The notes under the pieces are model-generated. The model made no database searches, was not told the origin of the DNA, and worked only from the letters and a program-made list of their open reading frames with translations. From Todiramphus chloris collaris (lineage: Eukaryota; Chordata; Aves; Coraciiformes; Alcedinidae): a DNA stretch of 64,000 bases. This document shows positions 13,562 through 25,021 of the stretch, piece by piece (position 1 is the first letter of the stretch; each line of letters opens with the position of its first letter). The position numbers and the translations under genes were made by a program. The stretch covers positions 55,447,656 to 55,511,655 of the forward strand of contig JANVCC010000018.1 in NCBI GenBank assembly GCA_025345505.1, read 5' to 3'.

Positions 13562-13818
13562 CAGAGAATCACAAAATATTAAGGGTTGGAAGGGTCCTCA
13601 AAAGATTATCTAATCCAATCCCTCTGGCAGAGGAGGATCATCTAGATTAGGTCACACAGGAATGCATCCAGGTGGGTTTTGAATGTCTCCAGAGGAGGAC
13701 ACTCCACAACCTCCCTGTCAGCCTGTTCCAGTGCTCTCTCACCCTCACCATGAAAAAGTATCTCCTTATGTTTACATGGAATCTCACATGTTCCAGCTCG
13801 CACCCGCTGTCCCTTGTT
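13562..13818 (-). mobile_element. Nested CR1 3' end inserted in the older CR1
   Basis: A second CR1 fragment of about 257 bp, in the same minus-strand orientation, interrupts the older element. On the plus strand it reads as the reversed 3' UTR (AGAATCACAAAATATTAAGG, then GGTTGGAAGGGTCC) followed by the reversed ORF2 C-terminus. On the minus strand the family words FHVNIRRYFF and HWNRL are visible but in shifting frames. The hexamer GGTGAT occurs at both edges (13556-13561 and 13819-13824), consistent with a short target-site duplication. The outer element's RT sequence continues on both sides. The 3' UTR differs from that of the outer copy, pointing to a different CR1 subfamily. Confidence 0.9.
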
Positions 13819-13824
13819 GGTGAT

Positions 13825-14745
13825 GACTAATTGCCAACTGGATTTTGCATTGTTCACAGCTCTCTGGGCTCAACCACTCAACTAGTTTTTTATGCAGTGA
13901 AGAGCACACCTCTTCAAGCCATGAGCTGCCAACTTTCCATCAGAATGCTGTGGGAGATGGTCTCAAAGGACTTACTGAAGTCCAGGTAGACAACATCCAC
14001 AGTCTTTCCTTCATCCACTAGATGGGTCACCTGATCATAGAAGGAGATCAGGTTAACTAAGCAGAACCTGCCCTTCATGAACCCATGCTGGCTGGGCCTG
14101 ATCCTCTGCTTGTCTTCTGTGCGCTATGTGAGCACACCCAAGATTAAATGATCCATAATCTTCGCTGGCACCAAGATCAGTCTGACAGGCCTGTAGTTCC
14201 CTGGATCCTTCTTTCAGCCTTTCTTGTAGGAGGTTGTCACACTGGTGAGCCTTCAGCCACCTAAGACCTCCCTTGTTAGCCAGGAATGTTGACAAATGAT
14301 GAGGAGAGGCTTTGTGAGCTCCTCTGCCAGCACATTCAGCACTCTCGAGTGTATCCCATCTGGCCTTTTAGGCTTGTGAGTGTTCAGCTGGCATAGCAGG
14401 TTATTAACTCTTTCTTCCTGGATCATGGGGGGGTTTGTTTGGCTTTCTATTCTTGTCTTCTAGCTGAAGATAACTGGTCTGACTATTGAAGACTTGAGGC
14501 AAAGAAGGCGTTCAGTACCTTTCCCTCATTCAGCCTTTTCCTCATCCTTGGTGGCAGTGTACACGTCTGCATCTGGTAATGGGTGGAGATTCTCCTTGTC
14601 TTTCTTATTGTTCTTAATGTATTTGTAAAAACCTTTTTTATTATCCTTTTCAACAGTGGACAGATTGAGTTCCAGTTGGACTTTTGCCTTTCTGATGTTC
14701 TCTCTGCATGACCTAGCTAAATCCCTGTCCCTTGGTCAGCAGAGA
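13825..14745 (-). pseudogene. CR1 ORF2 remnant, RT fingers and motif A part
   Basis: This is the upstream half of the same ORF2, in several frames broken by stops and frameshifts. Recognisable minus-strand blocks are KVQLELNLSTVEKDNKKGFY near 14620-14690, PDGIHSRVLNVLAEELTKPL near 14300-14370, and DPGNYRPV near 14190-14210. HGFMKGRFCLVNLISFYDQV follows near 14035-14095 and VVYLDFSKSFETISHSILM near 13940-14000. The motif A aspartate in LDFSK is kept, but the usual SKAFDTV is changed to SKSFETI. The endonuclease domain is missing because of the 5' truncation. Confidence 0.88.
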
Positions 14746-14750
14746 AAAGT

Positions 14751-17700
14751 TTTCAGCATTTTGTAAGAAGATGTAGATCTGGAGAAAACATGACTGTTAG
14801 GAGATGGGAACCAGTAATTCAAGCATCAGATTAAATGGCAGAAGGCAGACATTGCAAGTTGGAAGAAAACCCCTCAAATGCATAGGGGGAAGTGCTGTGT
14901 CTTTGTATATTTTATAGCATTTTGATTTTTCTTGTAGGTTGTTACAAATGTTTCTGGGGAACAGAATCCAAAGTAGACAGTATTTGTAAAGATTAAAAAA
15001 AAAAATTACTTTAACTCTTTCTGGTACTATGTATATGACTTAATTATTGACCTGATTTATTAAGTGTTGTTACAAGCTTGTATAGGTATACTTCTGTTTT
15101 TACACCTTAAATCCTTTTTCAAACCAAAAAAGAAAATCATAATGTGAAAGTGTCCACAGAAGAAGCTGTACAGATATGCTACAGAACCTGAAATTGATAC
15201 TTTGCTGATACAACTTTGTCATGTAGACAAGTTTGGGTTAACTTTATAGTAGATGCTAAAATGACATAAACAGGTTTTGTAAGTGTAATTGCATCGCTAT
15301 TTAGGCAGTAGAGGTTATTTTCTACTCAGTCCAAACTGATACAGGACTGTTAGGCAATTATAAGTAAAAGTCACGGGAGAATCATGCTCTTTAGCAGATA
15401 AATGGAAAAGAAGAGGGTGAAAGTGCACAGACAAAAGAACATGTATTTATTTAAGGATGTTACAAGCAGGAAGGCAAAGGGGAGGTGTTTGCTAACAATG
15501 CTGCAGTGCCCTTACTTTTCTTACTTACTCATACTTTGGAGTAGCCAAATCTTTGATCTGGCTCAGCCTTCACCACATGATTACGATACCCTTTCTGGTG
15601 TAGAAAGACATGTTTGCTGTTAGGGGTTTCAGCTAGTAACTGTGAAGCAAAAACAGACTGAATTCTTAAACTGAACCGTTTAACATCTCTTTTTAAGGCT
15701 GTAGATTACTGGTGGTGATTTATCAGTGTTTCAAAGGAATTGGTCACAAGGAATAAAGTATGTAAAATGTTATAAAAAAATCAGCCCCTGATGACAGTCT
15801 TCTGCCTTGCTTAAATAGTCAGAAGATGCTGCATGTTGCGCATATTTTTTTTTTTTAAGAAAGTTATTAACAGTTAATCTAGGAGTTAGTCTATTTTAAA
15901 TCTCACTTCAGTATTTCTGAAAGTGTTATGGGGAAAAAAGCAAAGAACCAAACCAAAACATGATTTTAATAAGAGAGACAAGTTCCTTATTAAAGGACCG
16001 TTCAGACAAATTTAAGGCAAGTATATTTATTCCAGGTGCACTGAAAAAAATAAGTGAATGTGATCAATAATTAATGCAATTATTTCTATCAAGGAGAGAG
16101 GAATTAAAACAATTCTGTATTTAAACTTATGAACGCAAATGCTTAACTTCCTGTAAGGGAGATCAGGTCTAGTTTCTACAGCTGTTGTCTGCAATATTAA
16201 AATAACAGTGTTTGGTTTATATGCATAATATTTGTGTTCTTGAAAGAATTTAAGTCAACTTTTTATCTTTGGAGATGTTAAGCTTGCCTGCTTGCTTAAC
16301 AGAAGCCAGCGCCCCAGCTATTCCCACCAGGACTCAGGCTCCTGCTATTTACCTCTTAAGGTAATTAGAGTTTCTCATGTTTACATCTGAGACCTCAGAT
16401 ACACAAATTAATTTATCCTTGCATCATCCCTGTTGAGATCGGGTGATCCAGACCTTAGCTTACCCCCAGATCATTGTACGTGTTGATCTGCAGGAGCCCT
16501 GGGAGACTAATCCTTCCTTCCTGCAGAGGAATCATACTGCTTCTCTTGCCTGTCAGGTTTTATGCATGAGAAATAGGGCAAATTTTACCCATAGGGTTTG
16601 CCTTTTTACTTTTTAGAAACTAAGAAGAAAACTTGTTACTGAGCATATTTTAAAGTCATTCTTGAATTCTTTTTCTGAGGTATATTTTTCCTGTACAAAG
16701 CAAGTGGTAATAAATATTTCATTTTGAAGATGTGAAATGGTGACAATTTTGGTGTTCTGTTAAAAGGTTTTGAAAAATGGAATAAGATACTCAAAATAAT
16801 TAACAAACATCAGATTTCTATCTAGATGCTGAATGTGATTAGAAACTGTAAATGAATAATGCTTCATTCCAGCTGTTCTGGGAGCAGGATTTCATGCACC
16901 ACAGACATACTAAGCATAGTTGTACTTCTATTTATTTGCACAGTCCATCAAAATACCATTTTGATTAATGGGCCTTACTCTGTTAGAGAACTGCAGTTAT
17001 AAACTGTGTGTCTTTTTATTATAACAAAGATGATGAAGTCTGGGGTATATTGTAAAAGTTGTAGAGAATCAATATGAATTTTGCCCAAAGACCTTTTAAT
17101 TCAAACTAATGCTCTGATTAGTGTTCAAAGGTGAATTTTGATTCCTTGTTTCATGAATAGACAGTTTTTACATCTAGTCATATAGTCTGCAGTACTAATT
17201 GCAATAGAAGATAAAGTTTATTGCCTTACAATTCTACAGCATAGCATGTTCTCACTCATTTAAAAGGTTGGGGTTCTACTTTTTTTTTTTTTTTGAGAAG
17301 GGGAGGGGGTATGTTTTGTTTGTGGGGGTTTTTTTGTTTGTTTTGTTTTTTTTTGTGGGTTTTGTTCTTTTTGATTTTTTGTGGGGTTTGTTTTTGAAGG
17401 TTTGCTTGGGGTTTGTTTGCTTGTTTTTGTTTGTGAGTTTGTTTTCTGAGGTTTTTTTTGTGGTTTTTTTTTTTTATATCAGTTCCAAACCCTACTCAAG
17501 TTAAAAAAGAAAATCCTCTGGCAATTTTTTTTTTTTTTTACATAGTGAAGACTCTTTGGCTTTGCTACCAGTACACTGAAGATACTGTTTTTACTAGGCA
17601 AGGGAGGAATATAGCAGTCTTACAAAAACAAGTTACTGACAAGCTCTTGGCATTGCCTGAGATCTCAGATTTTAGTGCTAATTTTAGGGGAACCCTTTTC

Positions 17701-18399
17701 AGTTAATCACTAGTCAGACCCTAGTGATAAAGTAATTGTAATTCTTTGTGGTGTTTTCTTTCCTGTTGATTATGTGATACCAGAACTATCAAAAACTATC
17801 TTCCTTTTTTAAAGCAGTAATGTCATTTTGAAGATAGGAATTTAAGGTCTTCAAAGAATTTTTCTTCCTGTACTTTTTCTTCATGTTAATTGTGTGAAAG
17901 AGCTTTTGTCTGAATATGCTTCTAGGGCTTTAATCATTCATGTGCTTTCTCAAAAGCAGCAGCCTTTCACTTGATCATGTATTACCCAAGTGACATTAAG
18001 TAATTTCCATATTAACTTTTCCTTTTGCTTACAATAGTTTTATGAATGGCTGTTGTGTTGATTCTCCCCCACCCCCTTCTTTCCCTTTCCCTGATCCTTC
18101 CTTTCTTTTTGCACAGAGACTTAGCTGAGGGCCTGCCTCCTAATACGCTCTCTTTTTGCTGAAATAAAACTATGCTAGAAATAAAACTAGGGCTTGCCTT
18201 GTCATCTAAGCTAAAGTTTTGTCATTAACTGCTTCTACTCACAGATAGATGTATAGAGGGAATTGCAAACTGTTGGGGATATCTGCATCCCTTTATATTT
18301 TGTACCAGTTCTTGATTCTCCATTATGGTGTTCCCATTGTCACCTGTTGCATCACTGCACAATGGAAAGCTGTATCATTTCAAATGAAACTTTTTTTTA
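14751..18399. other. Single-copy AT-rich DNA, no gene seen
   Basis: I see no recognisable coding exon or transposon. The interval contains a T run near 15846-15856 and the T/G-rich block listed separately at 17279-17540. Open frames here are short and of low-complexity composition. Confidence 0.55.
17279..17540. repeat. Large T/G-rich low-complexity block with G runs
   Basis: About 260 bases are almost pure T and G on the plus strand, with TTTGTTTG words. G runs include GGGGAGGGGG, GGGGG, GGG and GGGG at about 17300-17390. The block opens with 16 T and closes with long T runs near 17463-17475 and 17526-17539. Phe/Val/Leu-rich open frames here are artefacts of composition. The G runs could form a long-loop quadruplex (inference). 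Confidence 0.85.
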
Positions 18400-18800
18400 A
18401 AGTTGTGTAAAGACATAGAAAAACAAGAGTAAAACTGATCTAGTCAAGCATTCTTTCCCTGTAAACCATCATATCTTCAATTATCTTACTTGCAAGATCT
18501 TAAAAGCTTCTAATCATAAAGACAATATTTGCAGGCCATCTTTTACAATACTTCAGTGTGTTCATCAGTAGGACGTGCTCCTACATATATGTGTATGATC
18601 ATACATCCAAGTAACTTAAACCTCCCTGACAGCCATTAAAGGTTCCCTTGCTACTTGTCCTGTCCACAGTTGACTCAAAGAACAACTAATTCTCTTGCTT
18701 GCAGCAATCTTTTACATATTCTAATCTGTTATCTCTCCAGCTGGCACCTTATGAACAGGCCAGCCCTTCATGTTTGTATCATTTCATCACAAAGATAGAA
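18400..18800 (-). mobile_element. Ancient, degraded CR1/L3-like LINE relic
   Basis: Plus-strand text near 18600-18760 runs in the same order as the reversed ORF2 C-terminal region of old amniote CR1/L3 elements: ACTTGTCCTGTCC, then AACAACTAATTCTC, then a CTGTTATCTCTCC block. The match comes from memory of the family and is heavily mutated; no frame is open. The boundaries are only approximate. Confidence 0.5.
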
Positions 18801-18845
18801 GCATGAGAGTGTAACAGAATTTTAGGTTTCAAATTCCGTGGGTGT

Positions 18846-18960
18846 TTTGGTTTGTTTGTTTGTTTTAATTTTTTTTTTTTTTTTTACAAAATAACAACCC
18901 TACATCTGTTCCCAGAAGAGTGCTGGGTTTTTGGTTTGGTGTCTCCCCCCCCCCCCCCCT
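18846..18960. repeat. T-rich and C15 homopolymer cluster
   Basis: A TTTG/T-run tract lies at about 18846-18886, and 15 consecutive C lie at 18945-18959. Such homopolymers are error-prone in assembly, so their lengths should be treated cautiously. Confidence 0.85.
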
Positions 18961-20569
18961 TTACCAGCATTACTCTGTGCAGTTCTGGGGACTATTTTTA
19001 CTTAATGACTGCATCATTGAGCGTGAAGGCCCATATACATTGTGCTTTTGTGGACAGACATAAAAATAGAGGCTTCTGTTTTATTTTCTCTGCAATAACA
19101 CTTTGGAAATAAGGTGGTTAGGTGTTGATTATATAATCTCAGATACATCTTCACATTATGAATTATTTTAGTACTGTTTCTCTAAAAGCAGTGCTACATT
19201 ATAATTGATATAAAACATCAACAAGCTAATTGTAAAATGTGATTTTAGAAGTAACAATACAGATGTTAATCTGATCAAAACCTTTTTTATTTTTAGACAT
19301 TCTACATAGCTATTGTAATTATATTTGCAAAACTTAGAAATTTAGCACAGAGTAATTATAAGTTTCTTGGCATTTATTTATACATGCATACACACATTGA
19401 TATTATATATGCATACACACATCCATACGATATGGTGTGTGTTGCTTCATTTTCATATTGATTTGTACATTTATCTTGAAGTGAGAGAAGCATAACCTGT
19501 TTGCCCCTTTCTCCAAAAGGTAGTTGTAATACTAAATGCAAGTATCTCATCCTTTCAGTGCCTTGAGCTTGTGTGGCAGATGAGGCATCAGGCACTTTGA
19601 GCACGTTTGCAGCACCCTCTTTTTTTGACAAGCCCCTTCTCCTTCTGGGCTACACTGGTTCCTCCATGACCAAAATCAGGGCTGACAGCCCTGAGCAGAG
19701 GGAGGGGGGGATATCTATGTTTCTGGGGAGCTGCGTCTGCGAAGTGGAGGAATGGAGCACATGAACATCACTGTTGTTTTCATACATCGCAGCACGCAGC
19801 TCCCCCCAGATGACATCCCTTCACTGCATGAAGAATTATTCTTCAGAGGATTGACTTTCTTCTGCTAATCAACAGAGCTGACGTTACATTCTCCCCTTTT
19901 TGCTTTTATCATCATCCACTTAGCTTATTTTCCTCTAGCATCAAACTCTATCTAGCTTTAATTCATCTCTCTCACAGATAACTCAAAAGCTGCAATTATT
20001 TAGTGTGTGAGGAGGAGGGAGGTAATGCATTAATTTATAAATCACTTTAAATTTAATATTCATAAAAGGTGGTGTATGGAGAGCTCTGGCCTCCATACAT
20101 CCAGCTTAGACAGAAAACAACAGGCCTGTTTAGTCAGAAGTAGTGCCGACTATTCCTGTCTCCTACAACAGCTTTGTTCAGTAGGGAGCACCTGATAGAT
20201 GAGAGATCTGCCTTTCCCTGAACCCTGCACAGTTTGTGGCTTAACTGCTGTAAAAGTCGATATCCCTTCTGGTTCTAATGCTGAGCCTTTTTCCCTGTTA
20301 GGTGACTGTTGTGACTGTTGGCTTGTTTTGCCTAAATCAGAGAACCACTTCACCATTGCTTTCAGGGTGGTAGTCTGGGGAGTGGTGGTAGGGAAACAGA
20401 CGTTGGAATATAGGATATTAAGGTTGCCAGAGGTTGGCTACCAAGGGTCTTCCCAAGATACGAATGAAGCATCACAGTGATAGGAATGACTACCAAAAAT
20501 ATTGGTTAATGGTACGTGACATAAATGCTACAGGTGGGCAAATATCCTGGTATTAGTTTTGCCTGGACA
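18961..20569. other. Single-copy DNA, no gene supported
   Basis: No gene was recognised. A CA/AT-rich imperfect tandem lies at about 19379-19427 (two copies of a unit of about 25 bases containing ATGCATACACACAT). The stretch 19905-20070 is rich in TAAT/ATTA words and looks like a possible conserved non-coding element, but this cannot be tested from one sequence. Confidence 0.5.
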
Positions 20570-20729
20570 GGTTTTGGTAGCGGGGGAGGCTACAGGGGTG
20601 GCTTCTTTGAAAAGCTGCTAGAACCTTTCTCAGTGTCTGATAGTGCCAATGCCAGCTGGCTCCAAGATAGACCCATTGCTGGATGAAGCTGAGACCATCA
20701 GTGCTCGTGGGAGACCCTCTGTGAAAACA

Positions 20730-20736
20730 TATATAA
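20730..20736 (+). promoter_or_regulatory. TATA box of LTR copy 1
   Basis: TATATAA about 160 bases inside the LTR, at the place a U3 promoter would lie. The LTR is otherwise old, and activity is not implied. Confidence 0.5.
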
Positions 20737-21428
20737 GGAGGAGGAAAAGTTGCTGTGCAACAGCAACATCTTCTGGATAGAGAAGTGAGAATATGCGAGA
20801 AATATTTTTGCAGACACCAAGATCAGTGAAGGAAGAGGGGGAGGAGGTTCTCTAGGTGCTGGAGCAAATTCCTCTTGTAGACCATAGTGAGGTAAGCTGT
20901 CCCACTGCAGCCCATTGAGGTTAATGGTGCAACAGATACCCACCTGTAGCCTGTTGAAGACCCCACACTGGAACAGGTGGATACCCAAAGAGGGCTGTGA
21001 CCTTGTGGAAAGCTTGTGCTGGAGCAGGCTCCTTGCAGGACTCGTGGACCCATGGAGCATGGAGCCCATCTGGAGCAGGTTTGCTGGCAGGGCCTATGGA
21101 CCCCATAGGAATCCATTCATGAAGAACTGTAGCCTGTAGGAAGGACCCACACTGGAGAAGCTTGTGGAGAACTGTCTCCTGTGGGAGGGGTCCCATGCTG
21201 GAGCAGAGGAAGAGTGTGAGGAGTCATCCCTACAAAGAGGAATGTGCAGCAGAAACAACACGTAATGAACTGACCACAACCCCCATTCCCTGTCCCCTTG
21301 TGCCTCTAGAAGGAAGGAGGTAGAGAAAATAGGGAGTAATATTGAGCCTGGGAAGTTGTGAGTGGTGGGGGGAAGGTGTTTTACGACTTTTTTTTTTTTT
21401 CTTATTACTCTACTCTGATTACATTCTT

Positions 21429-21434
21429 AATAAA
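21429..21434 (+). promoter_or_regulatory. AATAAA polyadenylation signal of LTR copy 1
   Basis: A canonical AATAAA about 155 bases before the LTR end. It supports the plus orientation of the LTR. The equivalent position in copy 2 has mutated to an A-rich non-canonical form. Confidence 0.6.
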
Positions 21435-21589
21435 TTAAATTAATTTCCCCAAGTCAAGTCTGTTTTGCCTATGAAGATATTGGTGAGTGAGCCTTTTGCT
21501 ATATTTTCTGTCCCCTGTCCAGGTCAGATGAGAAATGATAGAACTGCTTTGGTGGGCACTTGTCATCCAGCTAGGGTCAACCCATCACA

Positions 21590-24500
21590 GTCCCGTAACT
21601 TTGAGAAGAATTAATTAGGAGTATATAACTCACAAAATATCCCCTGCATAAGGAGCATAAGTGGATTGAGGTTGATAGCCATTACTCGTCTGGGCTTCAC
21701 AGATACTTCTAAAGACATCAGCAGAAATATATTCTAAATGTTCATCACCCTTGGCACATGTAGTATGCTTATCATACTTCTGTGGGCTTTTTTTACAAAA
21801 GATTGATTATTCATATGACACATCCAGTAAAAATGCTAGGAACCAGGTGTTGTGATACCCTGTAAAGACCTGCACCCTGTCAGCAGCTCTCTTAGATTGA
21901 CTAGATCCTGGTTCTGGCAGCAGCTGGTGGCAGGCAGTTGTCTGCCAGCCCCACATCCCTGTGTGAACACGTACTATGCAGTCAGATCGTAACCTTAAAA
22001 CATGAAATCAATGACAACAGCTCTGGCATTACTCATGCTCGTGATTGCTGTGATGATCTTACTCCTCCTTTCCACTTCTAGGTCTGTGCCAAAATAAGTA
22101 TTTGGTTTTGGGTAGTCTCTTCAATGGCACAGTGCCCAAATCTAGGCTGCAAATGCTTACCCAGTTTTTAAAGGAGATTGTTTCTTCTTTAAATACAGCC
22201 TTATTTTAAATTATTCTTTTGCTGTCCCAGCCTTTCACATGGGTGATGGTGAAGGATGACCAAGGCCATGCTCTGTAACAGCTAAATCTAACTTTTAAAT
22301 TAAATGGATTCACCATAATTTTCCTCTAATGAGCCTTTGAAATTAATACAGGGACAGATGAAGTCTTCCAAATTCATCTGGGTTCACTGCAGACAATACT
22401 ACCCAACTCCTGATTGATGCCAAACACTTAATGTCTATCACCCTTAGAGCTCTACAGTTTAGAACTAACTGAATAGGTTCATCTGTGTCTGCCAATGAAG
22501 TAGATGAGGTGTGCTGGGGAGATTTTTCCCTGCACAGTTCTGAGCTGCATAAAAGATCTCTGGACAGAAGATAAACATGATGAACACACATGAACAACTT
22601 CTCCAGCTCCAGTCCACGTGCACTTCACTTATGACCTCCCATTCAGATGTGTTGTCCCATAAGCAGGGAATTCTCTTTAATTAAGGGATGATAGACATTT
22701 GTTGCAAAACTGGTCCTTTCTGTACTGCCTAGAACAGGTGCGGAAGCCCTTGGGAAAAGCAGTATAAAACAGGCATTGGAAACGGAGACTTACTGGTACC
22801 ACTCTTAGTGAATTAGTTGTATGTAAACAAATTTCTGTGGTACGTTCATAACAAGAGCATACTTTGTAGCTGCACTTTAATAACTCCTCTCTTTCTATCA
22901 AGAAGAGCAAAATTTGCAAATATTCTGTTAACGTGGAGCATTGGATTTTTGTGAGAGTTTTAAGCATAAATATCTGATGTAGAAATGAAGCTTTGCATCT
23001 TAAACAGTGCACCATACTTTTGTAAATGGGTCCCCATAGTGTTATAGTAGGAAATGAATGACCTGCAGTGGACAGCAGGAGTTTTGTGTCATGTTTAAGT
23101 ACTACAACATGTGACTAGTGATATTTTTAGAATACTATTAACCTCAATGAGAGCACTTGCATGCTTGAAGCGCAGCATACTCTTAAATATTTCTCTAGAG
23201 TAAAAGGCATAGTATAATCAGCATCTAGTAATTTCAAATATTGGATTAATGTTAAGGTTACACAAATCCTTTTGTTTGATTTTAGTATTTTGAGTCCTGG
23301 ATTATTTCTTTGTGAGACCTGTGTTCTGGGAATTGTGCATTTGTTTTAATAATGTGAATGCTGAGGTGCAAAAGGACTCATTTGGAAATGACTAAAATTA
23401 TTGAGAAGTCAAGAGTATTTTATTTTCTTAAAGTGGGAGTTTATGGTATAAATGTGTAGTTAGAAAACTGCTAATTCTCAACTGACAGAATTAGAATTTT
23501 CATACAGAAGCATGCATTACAGGGTGTATTTGACTGCATTATTGCAGCACCTTGTTTTGTAAATTGAACTAAATTGCTATTGATGGTCATCTTATAAATG
23601 CTGTTAGATAATTGGTGTAGTCATGGTATTATTACTTTTTTTTCTTTCTTTGAGATAGTAAGCTTTGAATAGAACTAAAGATCAGCCATAGAACACATCG
23701 GAGACAGTGGAAGAGGGGGAGGTTAGTCTTTTGATGCACAAAAGAGCTTAAAAAGTAACTGTATTACTTTTCATTTTATCTAGATCACCTAGAAATCACA
23801 CTGACGCACAGTTGGTCTTAGACGTATGTAACAATGCTCACTTGTAGGAACCTCAGGAGCACTCCTCTACATTGTAAAGGAATAGACTCCCTAGGATTTT
23901 ATCTTATATTTCAAAATTTGAGAAGACGATAAATGTAAATATTAATATAGTGTTATATACCTAATTTTACTGAAAACATCAATTGTATGGAAGTGTAATG
24001 ATGGGAATCCTTAACTGTCTGTGCTAATAGAAAACTTATTATAAAGTTTTTTTAAAGTCATGAAATTCAGAGCAAAAAGCAAATTGAAAGCCAACAATGG
24101 AAGCTTTAGATGTAAAATATTGCACCATAAATTCAGAAGAAAAAGGTATAAATATGGAAATGAAATTTCTTCCTATAGGGAGTAATACAGAGTGTCTTAC
24201 AAGTCTTGCCTATTAATGCTGGTTTCCTATCAGTTTTAAAGTCAGCTTTCACAAGCAAACTGTAAATAAGTGCAAACAGTAAATTTTTAACATCTAAAAC
24301 TATCCAAGTTTTAAAAGAAATTATTAAAAAAGCCTGCATTTTTAAAGGCTGTATTTTTAATCGTATATGCAAGTCAAACAGATGCATGGTCTTTAAAGTA
24401 TGTCCTAAATCACAACTTTAACTTATCATTTTACTTATGTTATCAGTTAAACCCAGTGAATCTACTCCAGAGAGTATGTTACCTATTAAGAGTGATTTTA

Positions 24501-25021
24501 ATATAACAGTTCAAAACTACTGAATGGGTAGGTGATTCTTATCTGTCCCACTGCCTCAGTCACACCTGGTGGTCCTTCCCTTTGTTTCCTCTGGAAATAT
24601 AAGCTCTGTGTAATATCCCTTCTCATGAGAAGGTTCTGTGAGACACTGATCTATCACTAGCTCACACATGCTTAGCTGACTGACTATCTGCCACCAGAAG
24701 AAAGAAAGAATTCATTCTTCACACTTCTGTCTGAGGTGTCCTAACCCTGTGGGCTGTACTAGTCCCAAAAGGAAAGCAGCATCAATCTACCCAAGGAAAC
24801 TTAGCAAATTTTGAGGGTGGATGGATACATGGGGGGGGGGGGGGAAATCCTGGTAAGCCACAAAACTTGTTGAGGTATGAGGAGGAGAGTTGGCACAAAA
24901 AGGCAGGTAGAAGCCAGGCACCATGGCCTTTAATGATATAAAAACATTAGCTTAACTGCAGAAGACAGTACAGCTGAAGAGATGGTCCAGTGCTCTTGCA
25001 TCTCCAAAGCAGCATTTTGCT
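21590..25021. other. Single-copy DNA, no gene seen
   Basis: No supported exon, RNA gene or transposon. The only notable simple repeat is the G14 run at 24831-24844. Confidence 0.55.
24831..24844. repeat. G14 homopolymer
   Basis: Fourteen consecutive G follow GGATACAT. The tract is quadruplex-prone and length-unstable. Confidence 0.9.

Larger units (their letters stand above)
12594..14750 (-). mobile_element. CR1 LINE, 5'-truncated, interrupted by a second CR1
   Basis: This is the longest LINE in the window, transcribed on the minus strand. Its 3' UTR end lies at about 12594-12600 and its 5' break at about 14750, inside ORF2. Read on the minus strand, the order is: the endonuclease-RT linker region (with KDNKKGFYKYIK), the RT start (GNYRPV), HGFMKGRFCLVNLISFYDQV, motif A (VYLDFSKSFE), motif FADDTKL, the thumb region, and the C-terminal RLDIRK segment. 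Internal stops and frameshifts make it non-functional. A separate CR1 occupies 13562-13818 and splits the RT coding region. Divergence from the family motifs suggests an old insertion. Confidence 0.93.
20570..21589 (+). mobile_element. Solitary LTR of an avian ERVL-like retrovirus (copy 1)
   Basis: The roughly 1.02 kb block begins near GTTTTGGTAGCGGGGGAGGC and ends in CCCATCACA; the TG...CA termini are slightly degraded at the left. It has the order expected of an LTR: U3, a TATATAA box at 20730-20736, a long GC-richer middle with GGAGCA/TGGGAGG-type words, an AATAAA signal at 21429-21434, and then the 3' portion. A second copy in the same orientation starts at 31371. No gag, pol or env remnant lies beside it, so it is a solo LTR, usually left by recombination between the two LTRs of a provirus. 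I recognise the type from avian genomes but cannot give a certain family name. No clear target duplication is visible at the edges. Confidence 0.85.

Noticed and set aside
17268-17706. Phe/Val-rich frames suggesting membrane proteins
   Set aside because: They are translations of the T/G low-complexity block.
20698-21279. Several overlapping 60-120 codon frames on both strands
   Set aside because: All lie within LTR copy 1, whose GC-richer repetitive middle has few stops. No viral protein motif is present.
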